This document shows positions 28,350-57,594 of a DNA stretch of 64,000 nucleotides, one piece after another (within the stretch, counting starts at the first letter, position 1; every line of letters begins with the position of its first letter). The translations under genes were made by a program, and so were the position numbers. Source of the DNA: Cristatella mucedo (Eukaryota > Bryozoa > Phylactolaemata > Cristatellidae). The notes below the pieces were generated by a model. It saw nothing but the letters and a program-made list of their open reading frames with translations, was not told the DNA's origin and ran no database searches. Location: NCBI GenBank assembly GCA_009760855.2, contig WPIO01000001.1:4702501-4766500 (forward strand), in the 5' to 3' direction.

Positions 28350-28975
28350 ACTGCCCTCGCAACGCATTTTCAAGCGAAGGAGCCTCCGTGCGCTCGGCGA
28401 ACTGCGAAACGATGCGAGCTGGCATTTTCCCTTTGGCTCCGCTCACAGAAATTATGGGGCGAAAAGTCGGCAAGCAAATTGTTCCGCACTCGGCGGTAGC
28501 GGCACGATATGGCGCCGGGCTTGCAAAGCCGGCGCCAGCGAGCTCGGGCGGCGGCGGGCGTCGAGCGAACGCTGCGGGGTCCAGCTCGCGTCTGTTCGCC
28601 GTCTCACTCGACGGCAAAAAAGTCCGACAGCGACTGTCGCAGACGAAGCGGCGGCATCAGCGGCTGCCTCCCGGTAGGAGGGCGCGACCCTGCTGAGAAG
28701 CAAGTGTGCCCGCGCCAGTTCAAAGCGGAACTCGGTTGGATGCGCCGCAGACGACGCGTGGCCGGCGCGTTCTTTTCTGTGCGCACGCGCGAGCGCCGCC
28801 GCCTCCGCCGCCTCCGCCGCCGCCGCCCGAGCCACCGGGCTGGACTGGGCTTGTCATTATCCTCCCCGCCCGCCAGCGCCACCTGCGGAGCTACGCGCGC
28901 GGCGAGCTGATTTTATTGCTAGATGACTATTAACCACCCGAGGCATTTTATCCGCCTGGCCCATTGTCGCCCGCT

Positions 28976-28983
28976 CGTGGGAA
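28976..28983 (+). promoter_or_regulatory. Su(H)/RBPJ consensus site CGTGGGAA (upstream site 1)
   Basis: Exact match to YGTGRGAA, the binding site of the Notch effector Su(H)/RBPJ, about 1.3 kb upstream of the inferred HES transcription start. HES genes are classic Notch targets. Confidence 0.5.
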
Positions 28984-29166
28984 AATTCGCGGACGGCGGC
29001 GGACGCGATCCGCTGGCCAATCAGCGTGGAGGGGCGCGCGCGCCTGGGCGCGCGGCGCCCGAGTGGGCTTATCGGGTACGGCCGGACGAGCAACAGGCGG
29101 CCGTCAATCAGAGCCAGACCTTTTGTGACACAGAGGCTCAGCGCGTGCTCGCCGCGCGCTGCCGAC

Positions 29167-29174
29167 TGTGGGAA
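29167..29174 (+). promoter_or_regulatory. Su(H)/RBPJ consensus site TGTGGGAA (upstream site 2)
   Basis: Second exact YGTGRGAA match, same orientation as site 1 and 191 bp downstream of it. Both are followed by AA. Confidence 0.5.
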
Positions 29175-29892
29175 AACTCCGCCCACCGACCGTGGTAAAC
29201 AATGCCAGCTCCGGGATCCGCATTCGCACAGGTGGCGTGCGGCGACCTGCCGCCGCCGCCGGCTGCCCGCGGCCGCGCCCCCGAGCGTGCGCCGCCGCTG
29301 CCGGACGCGCGTTGCTAACCCAACCGCTTCCGGATGCGTGCCGCCGCAGAGACAACGGCCCCGGCGTTTGCGGCGGAGGGAGGGAAGGGCTAGGGCGGAA
29401 TGGAGGAGAATCGACCGGTGCGAGACGCACGGGGAGAGCGCTCTTCCCGAGTTTTTTTTCTTTTACATCGGCAGCAGCTTACCGCACGGCGCTCGGGCCT
29501 GCGAACTGCGCAGCCAGCTCGCACTCGACGGGTGGTCGGGCGGGCTGCTGCGGCGGAGCTCGTCCGGAGGAGGTCCGATCGCGTCGCGCTGTCGCGCCTG
29601 CCACCGCTTGCGCTCTCTCTTCTTGCCGAGGCCATCGGAGCAACCCTCCCGCCACCTCCTCCCCACGCCCGCCACCGGCGTCCCGACTGCACAGGCGCGC
29701 ACGCACGGCACAGCACGCCGAGAGCTCCGGCGGACCTTTGGAGGCTGCCGCCGGCCGTCGGCTTCTCCAGCGCCGGCCGACGGAAGCGCCGCCATTAGTC
29801 TAGGCTGCGATTGCCGCGCGCGCGCGTCCGCTAAAGCGCGTCGCCGGCGACGCGCAGCGCCCTCGGCAGCTCTCCACCCGACTCCCAAGGCG

Positions 29893-29922
29893 GGCGCTGA
29901 GCGGACGTGTCCGCTCAGCGCC
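29893..29922. repeat. 30-bp near-perfect palindrome upstream of HES promoter
   Basis: Arms GGCGCTGAGCGGAC and GTCCGCTCAGCGCC are perfect reverse complements, separated by GT. About 350 bp upstream of the inferred start site. Confidence 0.9.
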
Positions 29923-29977
29923 GCCGCCGCGGGCGGGGCGCTCGCGCGCCGGCTCGCCTAACCGACGCATTGTGCGC

Positions 29978-30123
29978 GAGCATTCCCATGCTCAGATTAA
30001 TTGCTGACTCGAGACGGCGATTGTCGTGGGATGATATCTAATCTCAAACACAAATCTCGCCGGTTGAATGCCAGAAGCGCCCGAGTAAACAGGCCGCTCG
30101 CCTGTGGGCGGAGCATTCCCATG
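29978..30123 (-). promoter_or_regulatory. Duplicated GAGCATTCCCATG element with relaxed Su(H) sites
   Basis: The 13-mer GAGCATTCCCATG occurs at 29978-29990 and 30111-30123. On the - strand each holds CATGGGAA, which fits the relaxed Su(H) consensus YRTGDGAD. Between them CGTGGGAT at 30025-30032 (+) also fits. They lie 150-290 bp upstream of the inferred start, where proximal Notch-response sites of HES genes usually sit. Confidence 0.4.
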
Positions 30124-30241
30124 GTCGGGGCCCGCTCTCAGCGCGTGCCGCAGCTGCCGCTCGCGCGCCGCAGCCTATGCGGCGGCGCGCGACCTGCGAG
30201 CCCATTGGTCGGCCGACCGACGGCGGTCGGCCGTCCGCAGC

Positions 30242-30274
30242 ATAAATTGGAGGAGCGGCCGAGCTTTGTGCAGT
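30242..30274 (+). promoter_or_regulatory. HES core promoter: TATA-like box and initiator
   Basis: ATAAAT at 30242-30247 stands about 30 bp upstream of TGCAGTG (A at 30272), a spacing fit for a TATA box and an initiator. This predicts a 5' UTR of about 85 nt before the ATG at 30357. Confidence 0.5.
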
Positions 30275-30356
30275 GCTCGTTGCGTCGCTAGCCGGGAGCT
30301 CTCTCGACCAGCTTGCGTCCTCGTCTTCGTCGGTCGGAGTAAATTAGATCCGCGCA

Positions 30357-30404
30357 ATGAAGGTTGAAGGTGCCATGGTGGAGGTCAAGGAGAATAGCCG
30401 AAAG
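30357..30404 (+). CDS. HES exon 1 (start codon and first basic residues)
   Basis: ATG 30357 opens [16 protein letters not shown]; donor gtgagc at 30405. The upstream frame is closed in the 5' UTR, and the second ATG at 30375 is in frame but leaves a shorter N-terminus. Phase 0. Confidence 0.88.
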
Positions 30405-31281
30405 GTGAGCGCTCGCCGTCGCTCAAGCCGCGCGCCGCCCCGTCTCTTTCCGCTCTGCGCAGCTCGGTCGCGTGAGTCGCAGCTAGAGAAAAATCTGCGT
30501 GCGCGCGTGCGCGCGCGTGCCGTGCACGGAGCGAGAGCGTCCGGCAGTCGCCGCTGGCGGAGCCGCGCGTTTACGCAGCGGCTGACGTCTCGTCCGCTTT
30601 TGCCGCTCGCCAGGTCCTCAAGCCAATCATGGAAAAAAAGCGGCGGGAGCGAATCAACAGTCAGCTGGAACAGCTGAAGGCGCTCGTTTGCAAGGGCAAG
30701 GACAAATTGGAGAAGGCCGACATTCTCGAGCTCACCGTTGTCCACCTGAAGGGCCTGATGCAGCCGCGTTCTCAACGTAAGTGAGCCTCCGCCATCGCCG
30801 CTCCGCACCAGCCTGCGGTCCCGACGGTCGACCGTGCCACCCCCGTGCGTGCTCGTTCTCCCGCCGTTGCCGTTTTAGTACGATACTAGTAGTGTTTCCT
30901 TTTATTTCTGCAGCGTCCGGCGAAGACGGCTACAAGGCGGGCTACAGCAGGTGCGCGCAAGAATTCGCTGAATACATATCGGCATGCCACGACTTGCCCT
31001 CCGAGGCCAGGGCCCGCATCCTGTCTAACTTTGGGCGCACGTTCGGCGGCAGCGCCGCCTGCATGCGACCGGTGGCTCCGGCGCCGGTCGCCCTGCCGAC
31101 CGCCGTCATTATTTTGCCCGCGGCGACAGCGGCGCAGTGCGAACGCCCGACGGCGTCGACGGCGGTCTCGATGCCGTTCGCGCACGAGTACGGCCGACTC
31201 GTTGCGACGTCGCCTTCGGCGGCGATGACGGAAATCAAAGCGGGCGCGCCGGCTGGGCAGAACATGTGGAGGCCGTGGTGA
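30357..31281 (+). CDS. Hairy/E(spl)-type (HES) bHLH-Orange transcriptional repressor
   Basis: Join 30357-30404, 30614-30776, 30914-31281; 192 aa, complete. Basic region and helix 1 read [20 protein letters not shown] (about residues 19-38), including the proline in the basic region that marks the Hairy/E(spl) family. Loop and helix 2 follow ([15 protein letters not shown]), an Orange domain is at about residues 77-110 ([20 protein letters not shown]), an Ala/Pro/Thr-rich linker comes next, and the protein ends exactly in WRPW, the Groucho/TLE-recruiting tetrapeptide. Family knowledge: nuclear repressor, commonly a direct Notch target in neurogenesis or segmentation. Introns split the basic region and follow helix 2, as in vertebrate HES1-type genes. 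Which HES orthologue it is cannot be decided by eye. Confidence 0.95.
30614..30776 (+). CDS. HES exon 2 (bHLH domain)
   Basis: Acceptor ctcgccag, donor gtaagt at 30777. Carries nearly the whole bHLH. Ends in phase 1. Confidence 0.93.
30914..31281 (+). CDS. HES exon 3 (Orange domain to WRPW)
   Basis: Acceptor atttctgcag; stop TGA 31279-31281 directly after TGG AGG CCG TGG. Encodes the Orange domain and the low-complexity linker. Confidence 0.93.
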
Positions 31282-31916
31282 GGCGCGCCGCCGCTCGACG
31301 GCGCGTCGTGAGACGCGGTTCCGACCCACATTGCGGCGGCGGCACGCTGCAACTAGACGACGCTTGCCAATGGATACGAACGATCCTGAGGCGAGAACAG
31401 CAGATCAAGCCTGCTGGCTAGCTTGCGCTGGTCGCGCCATCTATCGGCGGCGGCAGCCGCCTTGTGCCTCGAAGAGCGCCGGACGCGTTCGCTGGCCTCG
31501 ACCGACCTAAGGAAGCGGTCGGCGCCGCTTGTCTCAGCAGAGCGACTCGTCCGATCCGGCGCTGCGCCGCACGCGAAGAAGCTTCCCGAAGGCTTCCGCC
31601 GGTTGGCCTAGGTAGTTCACGAGCGCCAGACTTCGGTGCGGCCGTGCGAGGCCGCCTCTGCAGCCTCGGTTGACCGAATCGGCTGCGACTGAGAAAGAGC
31701 GCGAGAAGCCCGAACGCGTCTAGTTACTGTACTGACGTGTGCGGAAACTGCCTGCCGGTCAACGACGGCCGCGGCCGCCTGATGACCAGCGGGTGCCGCG
31801 GGACGGCATTCGCGACCTCCCAGCCACTAAGAGGAAAAAACCGACACCGTGAACGAACAGCCACGGAGAAAGTGATGGAATGAGAAATGAAAATGTCAAG
31901 TGTACCTTGAACCGAT

Positions 31917-31922
31917 AATAAA
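31917..31922 (+). terminator. Polyadenylation signal AATAAA of HES gene
   Basis: AATAAA 636 nt after the HES stop codon, at the first AT-rich patch after the gene. Predicts a 3' UTR of about 650 nt. Confidence 0.55.
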
Positions 31923-32186
31923 CCTGGTAACATTACGTTGGGCGCTCTCGCTAGCACTCGCAGCAGTGCAGATGCAAGCAGTCGCGCCGCCGCGCAGCGG
32001 CCGTCCGAAGCAGCCTTCCCTTAAGCTGCTCGGCTCGCGTGAGCGAATTCGCCACCGGCGAGCGGCGCCGCGCCGGCTCCGGGATGCTGGTTGGGGCGGG
32101 GCGAGCGGCGCTCAGCTTCGTTCGGCGAGTGAATAATCCCCGCCCGCCATTTGATGTCTGGCGATAAGGGTTGCCGGCTTGGCGAC

Positions 32187-32194
32187 CGTGGGAA
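32187..32194 (+). promoter_or_regulatory. Su(H)/RBPJ consensus site CGTGGGAA downstream of HES
   Basis: Third exact YGTGRGAA match in the block, 270 bp past the HES poly(A) signal. Whether it acts on HES is unknown. Confidence 0.35.
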
Positions 32195-33133
32195 CGCCGA
32201 CGCGCCCGGCCGCGAGGCGGCGGGCCGAGCCGCTCGCTCCAGCCCGGCGTCGCCGCCTCGGATTTCCAGCGACTGCCTGCCCTGCCCTGCGCTGGCTGGC
32301 TGGCAGGCATTAACTACCGGGCACGATCAGGCGCCGCCCGGTCAGTTGCCGCAGTGCGCGGACGGCGAGCCACGTCTGCCGCCGCCGTCACGCGGCCACG
32401 CCGAAGCGACGCAACTCGCCGAAGAGGCGCGCGCAAGACCGGTCTCGCCCGCACGCGCAGGCCAAGCCAGCCGGCAGCTCCTGCCGTCCTGAAGCCAGTT
32501 TGGCGGTCTCCCTCTCAGGGGGGGGGAGGGGGTAACCAAACCGCTCTCATCGCTCACGTGCGCTCGTATGAAAGCCCCCCATTGTGAATTGCGGCCGCCG
32601 GCGTCGCTCGCAGTCGAGGCCGCCTCTCGTCAGGCGGAGAGCACGTCTGACTTCCGCGCTCGACCTTGCGTTTTATCGCGCTGCTGCGGGTTTATGGATT
32701 TATGAGAGTTGATGCTTTGATCGAGGTTGAGTTACGGCCTGCAGAGAAGGGGCAGTGGGAACGCGGGCGCAGGAGAGCACGGTCACGTGAGCTGGCGCAC
32801 TGCGAGCCCAAATACACAAGTTGTTCTTGAACATCGGCGTTTCCGTACCGTCGCTTGCTTGCTGTCGGGGCGTCAAACTGCACGATCTGCGCGCGTCGGC
32901 ATCCCGTCGGCGCATGTCGCACGAGCTTCGGGCGCCTTCGGTCCCATTTGGGCACCCAAGGCCCCCCCGGCGGGGTTTCCAAGGCGGCGCGAGTTGTGGC
33001 GGGGCGCGGCCTAGGCAGTTTCGGCATCGCCGTCGTCAGTCGCCGCACTAGCCGACTTTGGGCTGGCTACTCAAGCTGCTGCTCCGGCGGCCTCCTCGAC
33101 GGACGTCCGCCTCCTGCAGATCGCAGCTCGGGC

Positions 33134-33190
33134 GCGCCCGCGAGGCTACCTCGGCGCCCGCGAGGCTACCCCGGCGCCCGCGAGGCTAGC
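33134..33190 (+). repeat. 20-bp minisatellite, three units
   Basis: GCGCCCGCGAGGCTACCTCG-type unit, repeated three times with single-base changes. Confidence 0.9.
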
Positions 33191-33985
33191 GCGCGCCGAC
33201 AGGCTGCATGCCGAACGACCCAGTAGCCCAACCTCCCGAGTACGCCGGATTCAGGCGGAACCGCTCACTTCATCCGGTTCGGGTGGCGTGGCGTGTAGCT
33301 GCGTTGCGGCGCCGCTGCAACTGCGGCCCGGCGACTGCCGGCGCGCACAGCCGACGACGCAATTACTGCTTGGTCGGCGGCGCTGGGCTGCGGCTCGCGA
33401 GAATGTTCTTCACCTCATTGGGCGACCGATACCGGATGCGTCCGTCTGCCAGTATCCAGTTCGGTTTTCAGCATAAGGGTTTGGCCGGCCGTACGAACGC
33501 CTAATGCATTGTATGTGGGTACGGTACCTTTGCCGGCTTCCTCCTATTCGCGGCAAGTCAAACGTAAACCTTGTTGCCCCCTTTGGACATGATCGCTTTC
33601 GACTAACCAGCTTGACATTTTCAAGTGCCCGAGTTTGCCGGATTCCGCAGGCAATGACGTCGACCTCGCGATGCTTAGCAGCAGTGGCGGCGCCACATGG
33701 GGCATTTGCCCGAACCCCCTACCCCCCTACAGCGGAGCTGCGGCGTAGGCCGTCGCTTATTCTTACCGACTGTTACCGACAACGAAATAAAGTCTTAATT
33801 CCACTCGATGAGCTCATGCCGCTATCGCGTAGAAAAAACACGATTTTCCGCTTTAATTTTCCATTAATTGCTGGTCTAGCCCTGGCAACTAGAAGATCTT
33901 GCTGCCCTCCCCCATGCAAGGCAGCTCGTAAGCGGGACGCTCGCGCCTAGAGAGCTTGTGCGTGCGCGTACTGTATGCGCGTGAG

Positions 33986-34039
33986 TGCACGGAGCGAGAG
34001 CGACCGGCAGTCGCCGTCGCGGAGCCGCGCGCGTACGCA
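33986..34039 (+). repeat. Copy of a HES intron-1 segment
   Basis: About 54 bp aligned to 30523-30577 in HES intron 1 with roughly four mismatches and one gap; shared core TGCACGGAGCGAGAGCG, then CCGGCAGTCGCCG and GCGGAGCCGCGCG. Both copies follow a GC-alternating stretch. Confidence 0.75.
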
Positions 34040-34699
34040 ACCGCAGACGAAAGTCTGGCAAGTAATTCGTGACTTTTAAAGACTGCGACTTGCGGCCTGT
34101 TACGAACCATTTGCGGTTACTCTTGTGCTGCCGATACGCTGCGCTAAAAAGTGTTCGGTTTGTCTCTACCTCGGCAGCGTCCGTTCATGTGACGGGCTCC
34201 GACCTTCGGACGCCAACCGGGGTAGTCTGTAGGTAGCCGTCGCACGACGGCCGGCCATGGCCGAGGAACGCCAGGTTGAGGCTGTGCGGACGTGCGAACG
34301 ACTAGGGAGATAAGGAACACGATGCGGATGGGATCCGCAACTATTCTCCGGTGGCCACGCGGTTGAGTAGCGGCAGCCGTGCAGGCCGAGGTCGGCTAAA
34401 AAATAAGAGAACGCCAAATGGCCGGATGCGGTAAAAGTCGACCTAAATGGGGTTGCACACCGTCCGCCGTGTGCATGATTGATGGCGCTCGGGCGAGCTG
34501 AACTGAGTAGCCACGCTGCCGCAGGACAAGCCCACCCAATCCGGGCTTCGCATTTACATCGGTTGGGACAGACGGTCTACTCGCAGCCTCCGCAGCAGCG
34601 CGAGAGCGAAGGTCAAGGCTTCCAAGCCAGCGTTTACAGACGGCCGCTTTCGAACGACAAGACGACACCGACTGTTGCGCTGTTACCGCTCGCATTTTC

Positions 34700-36060
34700 C
34701 CCACCCACCCGTCACTCACTGTAGCTAATAGCAACTTGGTTTTTCTACGCCGCACGTCGTCATCGCGTCGCGCGCATTGGCAATGAGTAACTGGCTGACT
34801 GATGGATGTTCTTCCGGCGGGAAAATTACCACGTGGCGTTACCTATGGGCAAGGAGGGCGCTCGAGTCAAGGTCGAGGCGACGGTGCACCGGTGCCGCTA
34901 GATAACAGTGTGCGTGTGGGCCGTTAACGTGGCTGAGCTAGCGGCAGCCGCTGGATTCGCTTGCGGCGACGTTAGAGCCGCCAAGAGATTTCGTCGCGAA
35001 AATAGTGTGCCTCGCTAGCCTCTTACTTGCAACCACGCCACCCGGAACCGGATGCACGAAACCCGGGCCATAATCAGTTTAGGCTGACCTAGAACGAGAG
35101 TAAGCGTACTGAATAACGAAATCTCGCTGAAGGTACGGCCGTTCGCAGCCGCCTGACGAAGGGGGCGCTCCACAACGCTGTGCACGTTTGACGCCGTCTG
35201 GCAGCACTGGACACGTAGTGCCGAACTGTAGCAACTTGGGAGGGAGAGCTTCGAAGCGGCTCGCTTGCAGACAGGGGAAAGAAAGTACATACATTAACAG
35301 AGACATTATTAAGACACAATTTCGTCGTTGGGCGTAGGGCACTTTATCAAATGTATGATTATTATTATTATATGTATGCATAAACGTGTTTATACTGGTA
35401 CGTATACACGAACTTGGCTCTGTCCCTGCACATTTACGGTATATTCGTACACATCTCGCTCACCGACGCACGGGCTGCCGAACGCGAGCACCGCCTCAGC
35501 CGAGCAGAACCGAACATGGGAGAAGCCCAGCCCGTACGATGTGCCAGCCAAGGCGGCAGGCGCCCATCGATTAGGACGTGGCTAATGTTGTCCAACTCGT
35601 CCTGCTACTACACGATGCTCGCGCGAGATCTCGACGTCGCAGCTGTTTTTTTAAATTGGGTCTCCTCTGTTAAAGTACCTACACATACATAGATGCGATA
35701 ACGCCCACCAACAACTTTAGCAGGTCAATGCTATTACAGTCAACAGATAGTCATCGTGGGCCCGCCTACTGTACCTCCTCCGGCTGCCAACCGCCACCGC
35801 AGCCAAATCTTGAAGGACATAGAGGGTCAACGGCACGGCACGGAGCATAAGGTCAAACAAGTTTTCTGTACGGAAGACTCTAGGTGTTTTATGCTGCAGA
35901 TATCGAGAGATGTAGTCCCTGCTGTTCCCAGTCGGCAGTAACTCCCAGACGAGAGAGGGGAAGGGCGGGTAATAGTAAAAGCCAAGATTACCTGATTAAA
36001 CACGATCAGCGTTTATTGCCGTGATCCAACAGATCGTTTATTTAGCTGCAGAAACGCCAT
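34700..36060. other. Spacer between HES domain and LINE block
   Basis: No gene seen. A possible short L2-like tail (GGGCACTTTATCAAATGTAT then ATTATTATTA) lies at about 35325-35375, + strand. Confidence 0.45.
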
Positions 36061-36069
36061 AGCAGCTAT

Positions 36070-36180
36070 TTCTCAGGCTTGCAGCGGGCAATGAAGAAGT
36101 GTCAGACTCCAGGACTTGAACCCATAACCTGGGTCGCGTAGTATCAGATACATCCAAACGCCGTCGGCTCAGCCGAGAAG
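36070..36180 (-). mobile_element. tRNA-derived SINE (copy 2, decayed)
   Basis: On the - strand the B-box-like GGTTCAAGTCC is followed by a segment ending CATTGCCCGCTGCAAGCC, like the end of the copies at 18.8 and 47.2 kb. The A-box region is weak. Confidence 0.45.
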
Positions 36181-36239
36181 GGACGATCAGCTAGCCTCAG
36201 GTGCTGACAATTTCGAAGCCGAAAAAAGCAGCAACGCTT

Positions 36240-37620
36240 AATTCTCTTTTTATAGCGCCCTCTGCGAATCAAGTCACTATCCAGGCACTTTCAAGCTCGC
36301 TACAAGAGAAGCAATACCAACGAGACATGCAAGGTATTATTCGTGGACAGGCTTGCAAAAAGCCGACAAGTATCGTGCTTACACAAGCATGCAAAAGCAC
36401 GAAAGATGTTACTCAAGGCCACGACTTAGTAGGACTCCAGGTACGCAACATGCACCTCAGTCACTCACTAGTAAGAATGCACGGCACATGGGAAAAATAC
36501 AAGTTTACTGGGAACCAGAGAAAGCTGAGAGGATTAGTAGGACAGTTGTGTCTAACAGAGACTTGAATGATAAAGAAGTCAATGCAAGCGATAACAGAAG
36601 CTGATAACAATTTCCAGACTTTCGGTGCATGCGAACCGAAGGTCCGATCGACACAATGTTTCAATAAATGCACGACGGCTGGAATCGCCAAGGTGGTTCG
36701 ATTGAGCCCACAGGAGCATAGGTTGGCCGGTACAGGCTAGTGAAGCGACAAGTAGGCCGGAGAGAGGATCTGGAAGTCGATTCAACGCTTAGTATGGAGC
36801 AGTTAAAGCTCAGACAAAAGGTATGTGATGTGGCAGCAATGCCATTGACAGCAGACCAGCCGAGCTGCTGAGTTTTGCAGTAGCAGCAAAGGATTACGAA
36901 CCTTGACCAAAAGAACTGAATACATGGAATTATAGTAATGTAGGTAAGATGTCAAAAACGCAGCAACTAGTTTTGCAATCATACTCTTGACTAAGCAGGA
37001 CCTAATTATGGCACTGTTCCTCAGTTGAAAGTAGACCGATTTGACCGTGGAGGCAATACATTCAACGAATGAAGAGTCGTTAATGGACAGCACATCCATG
37101 TTACTAGTGGACGTCATGAGAGCGATGCTAGACGAACCAATCTTGAGGGTGAGCTCTTCCAACTAACTTTGTAGTTTCGTAAGGATTGCCCATAACTAGT
37201 AGGTTATTCTAATCGCAGCTAAGCTTCAGGACGTTATTAAGCAGCCAAGAGAGAATGCTGTCGATGCAAGCTGCAACAGAGGCACGAGCCCATTGAATGA
37301 AAAGCAAGGCCGGAAAGGGTCAAAGTGAAGATAGAAGAGACGATTGTCATAAGCGTAAAAATGAAAGCTATGATTGTGCAATGGTGGGACGCCGGCCAGA
37401 TGGAGAGTAAGGATAGTGAAAAGAAGAGGGTCTAAGGTCGAACTTAAGGGACCCCATGCTTTAAGGGCCTCCTGATGACCAACAGCCATCGAAATCTCAG
37501 CCGTTACCGGCTCTCATCGATGTAGCACCTAACCCAGTTCAGTACCACCAGTGATATATTGGCATATCGAGAGGCCCTCAGCGAGGATGCGGTTGTCAAT
37601 TGGGTCAACTGCAGCCGAGA
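36240..37620 (-). mobile_element. L2-like LINE with reverse transcriptase remnant
   Basis: On the - strand, from 37620 down: AAVDPIDNRIL (RT block with F-D-VDH), STLDPLLFTILTLHL (GS-LGPLLF block), FYAYDNRLFYLHFDP (the catalytic YADD block, here YAYD), then the thumb-like NSAARLVCCQWH near 36.85 kb and a decayed tail at 36240-36300. Frames are interrupted, and the YAYD change removes one catalytic aspartate, so the copy is dead. Same family as 60.46-61.49 kb. Confidence 0.85.
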
Positions 37621-37882
37621 TTTAAGAAACCAGCAGAAAGGGCCTCCTGATCAGCATTGCTCCGAAGGTAATTGTAAACGTGCAGTGGTGCTACTTTCTA
37701 AAAATCGGTTAGCTCTAAATCCCGATTGGAAATTGCTAGCCAGATCTGATAGAAAACTTCATTGCAGCTTGTCTAGTTTGTTCGAACAACAGGGTTAACA
37801 CAGCAACTGAAATTTCAGAATGAAATTGGAGCAGCGGACGTAAGTAGAACAAGAGTAAAAGATCACGGCCGAGGAAGTCAGG

Positions 37883-37888
37883 TTTATT
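37883..37888 (-). terminator. Polyadenylation signal AATAAA of ATM-like gene
   Basis: TTTATT on the + strand, hence AATAAA on the - strand, about 220 nt after the stop codon at 38110-38112. It puts the end of the ATM transcript near 37.86 kb. Confidence 0.6.
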
Positions 37889-38109
37889 TAAACTCGAAAT
37901 CAATAAATAAAAAACATACAACACACCTTGTAACACGAGACCACGTCCGAGGCTGAACAACGACGGTCGGGCAGGCACTACGCCAATGCGAACGTCCTGA
38001 TAGGTTTGGTTTGTCACGGTACATGCACCGAACAGACAGGATGCCATCGGGCAGGAGAGAACCTCCCCGAATCACCGGCGCTGGGCACCGGGTCAAAACG
38101 TATTTCGAG

Positions 38110-57594
<19,485 letters not shown>

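Larger units (their letters stand above)
22570..34700. other. GC/CpG-rich domain containing the HES gene
   Basis: For about 12 kb the base composition changes sharply to GC- and CpG-rich, apart from an AT-richer LINE insertion at about 27.2-27.8 kb. Many long open frames on all strands result from composition alone. The only recognised gene is the HES gene at 30357-31281. The parts 22.6-25.6, 26-27.4, 27.8-28.9 and 32.2-34.7 kb show no exon that I can support. Confidence 0.7.

Noticed and set aside
28923-29198. 91-codon frame ending HRPW, resembling the WRPW end of HES proteins
   Set aside because: No bHLH or Orange similarity upstream; it overlaps the Su(H)-site region. The match is probably chance.
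33134-33190. CRISPR-like array
   Set aside because: Three directly adjoining 20-bp units without spacers in animal DNA: a minisatellite.
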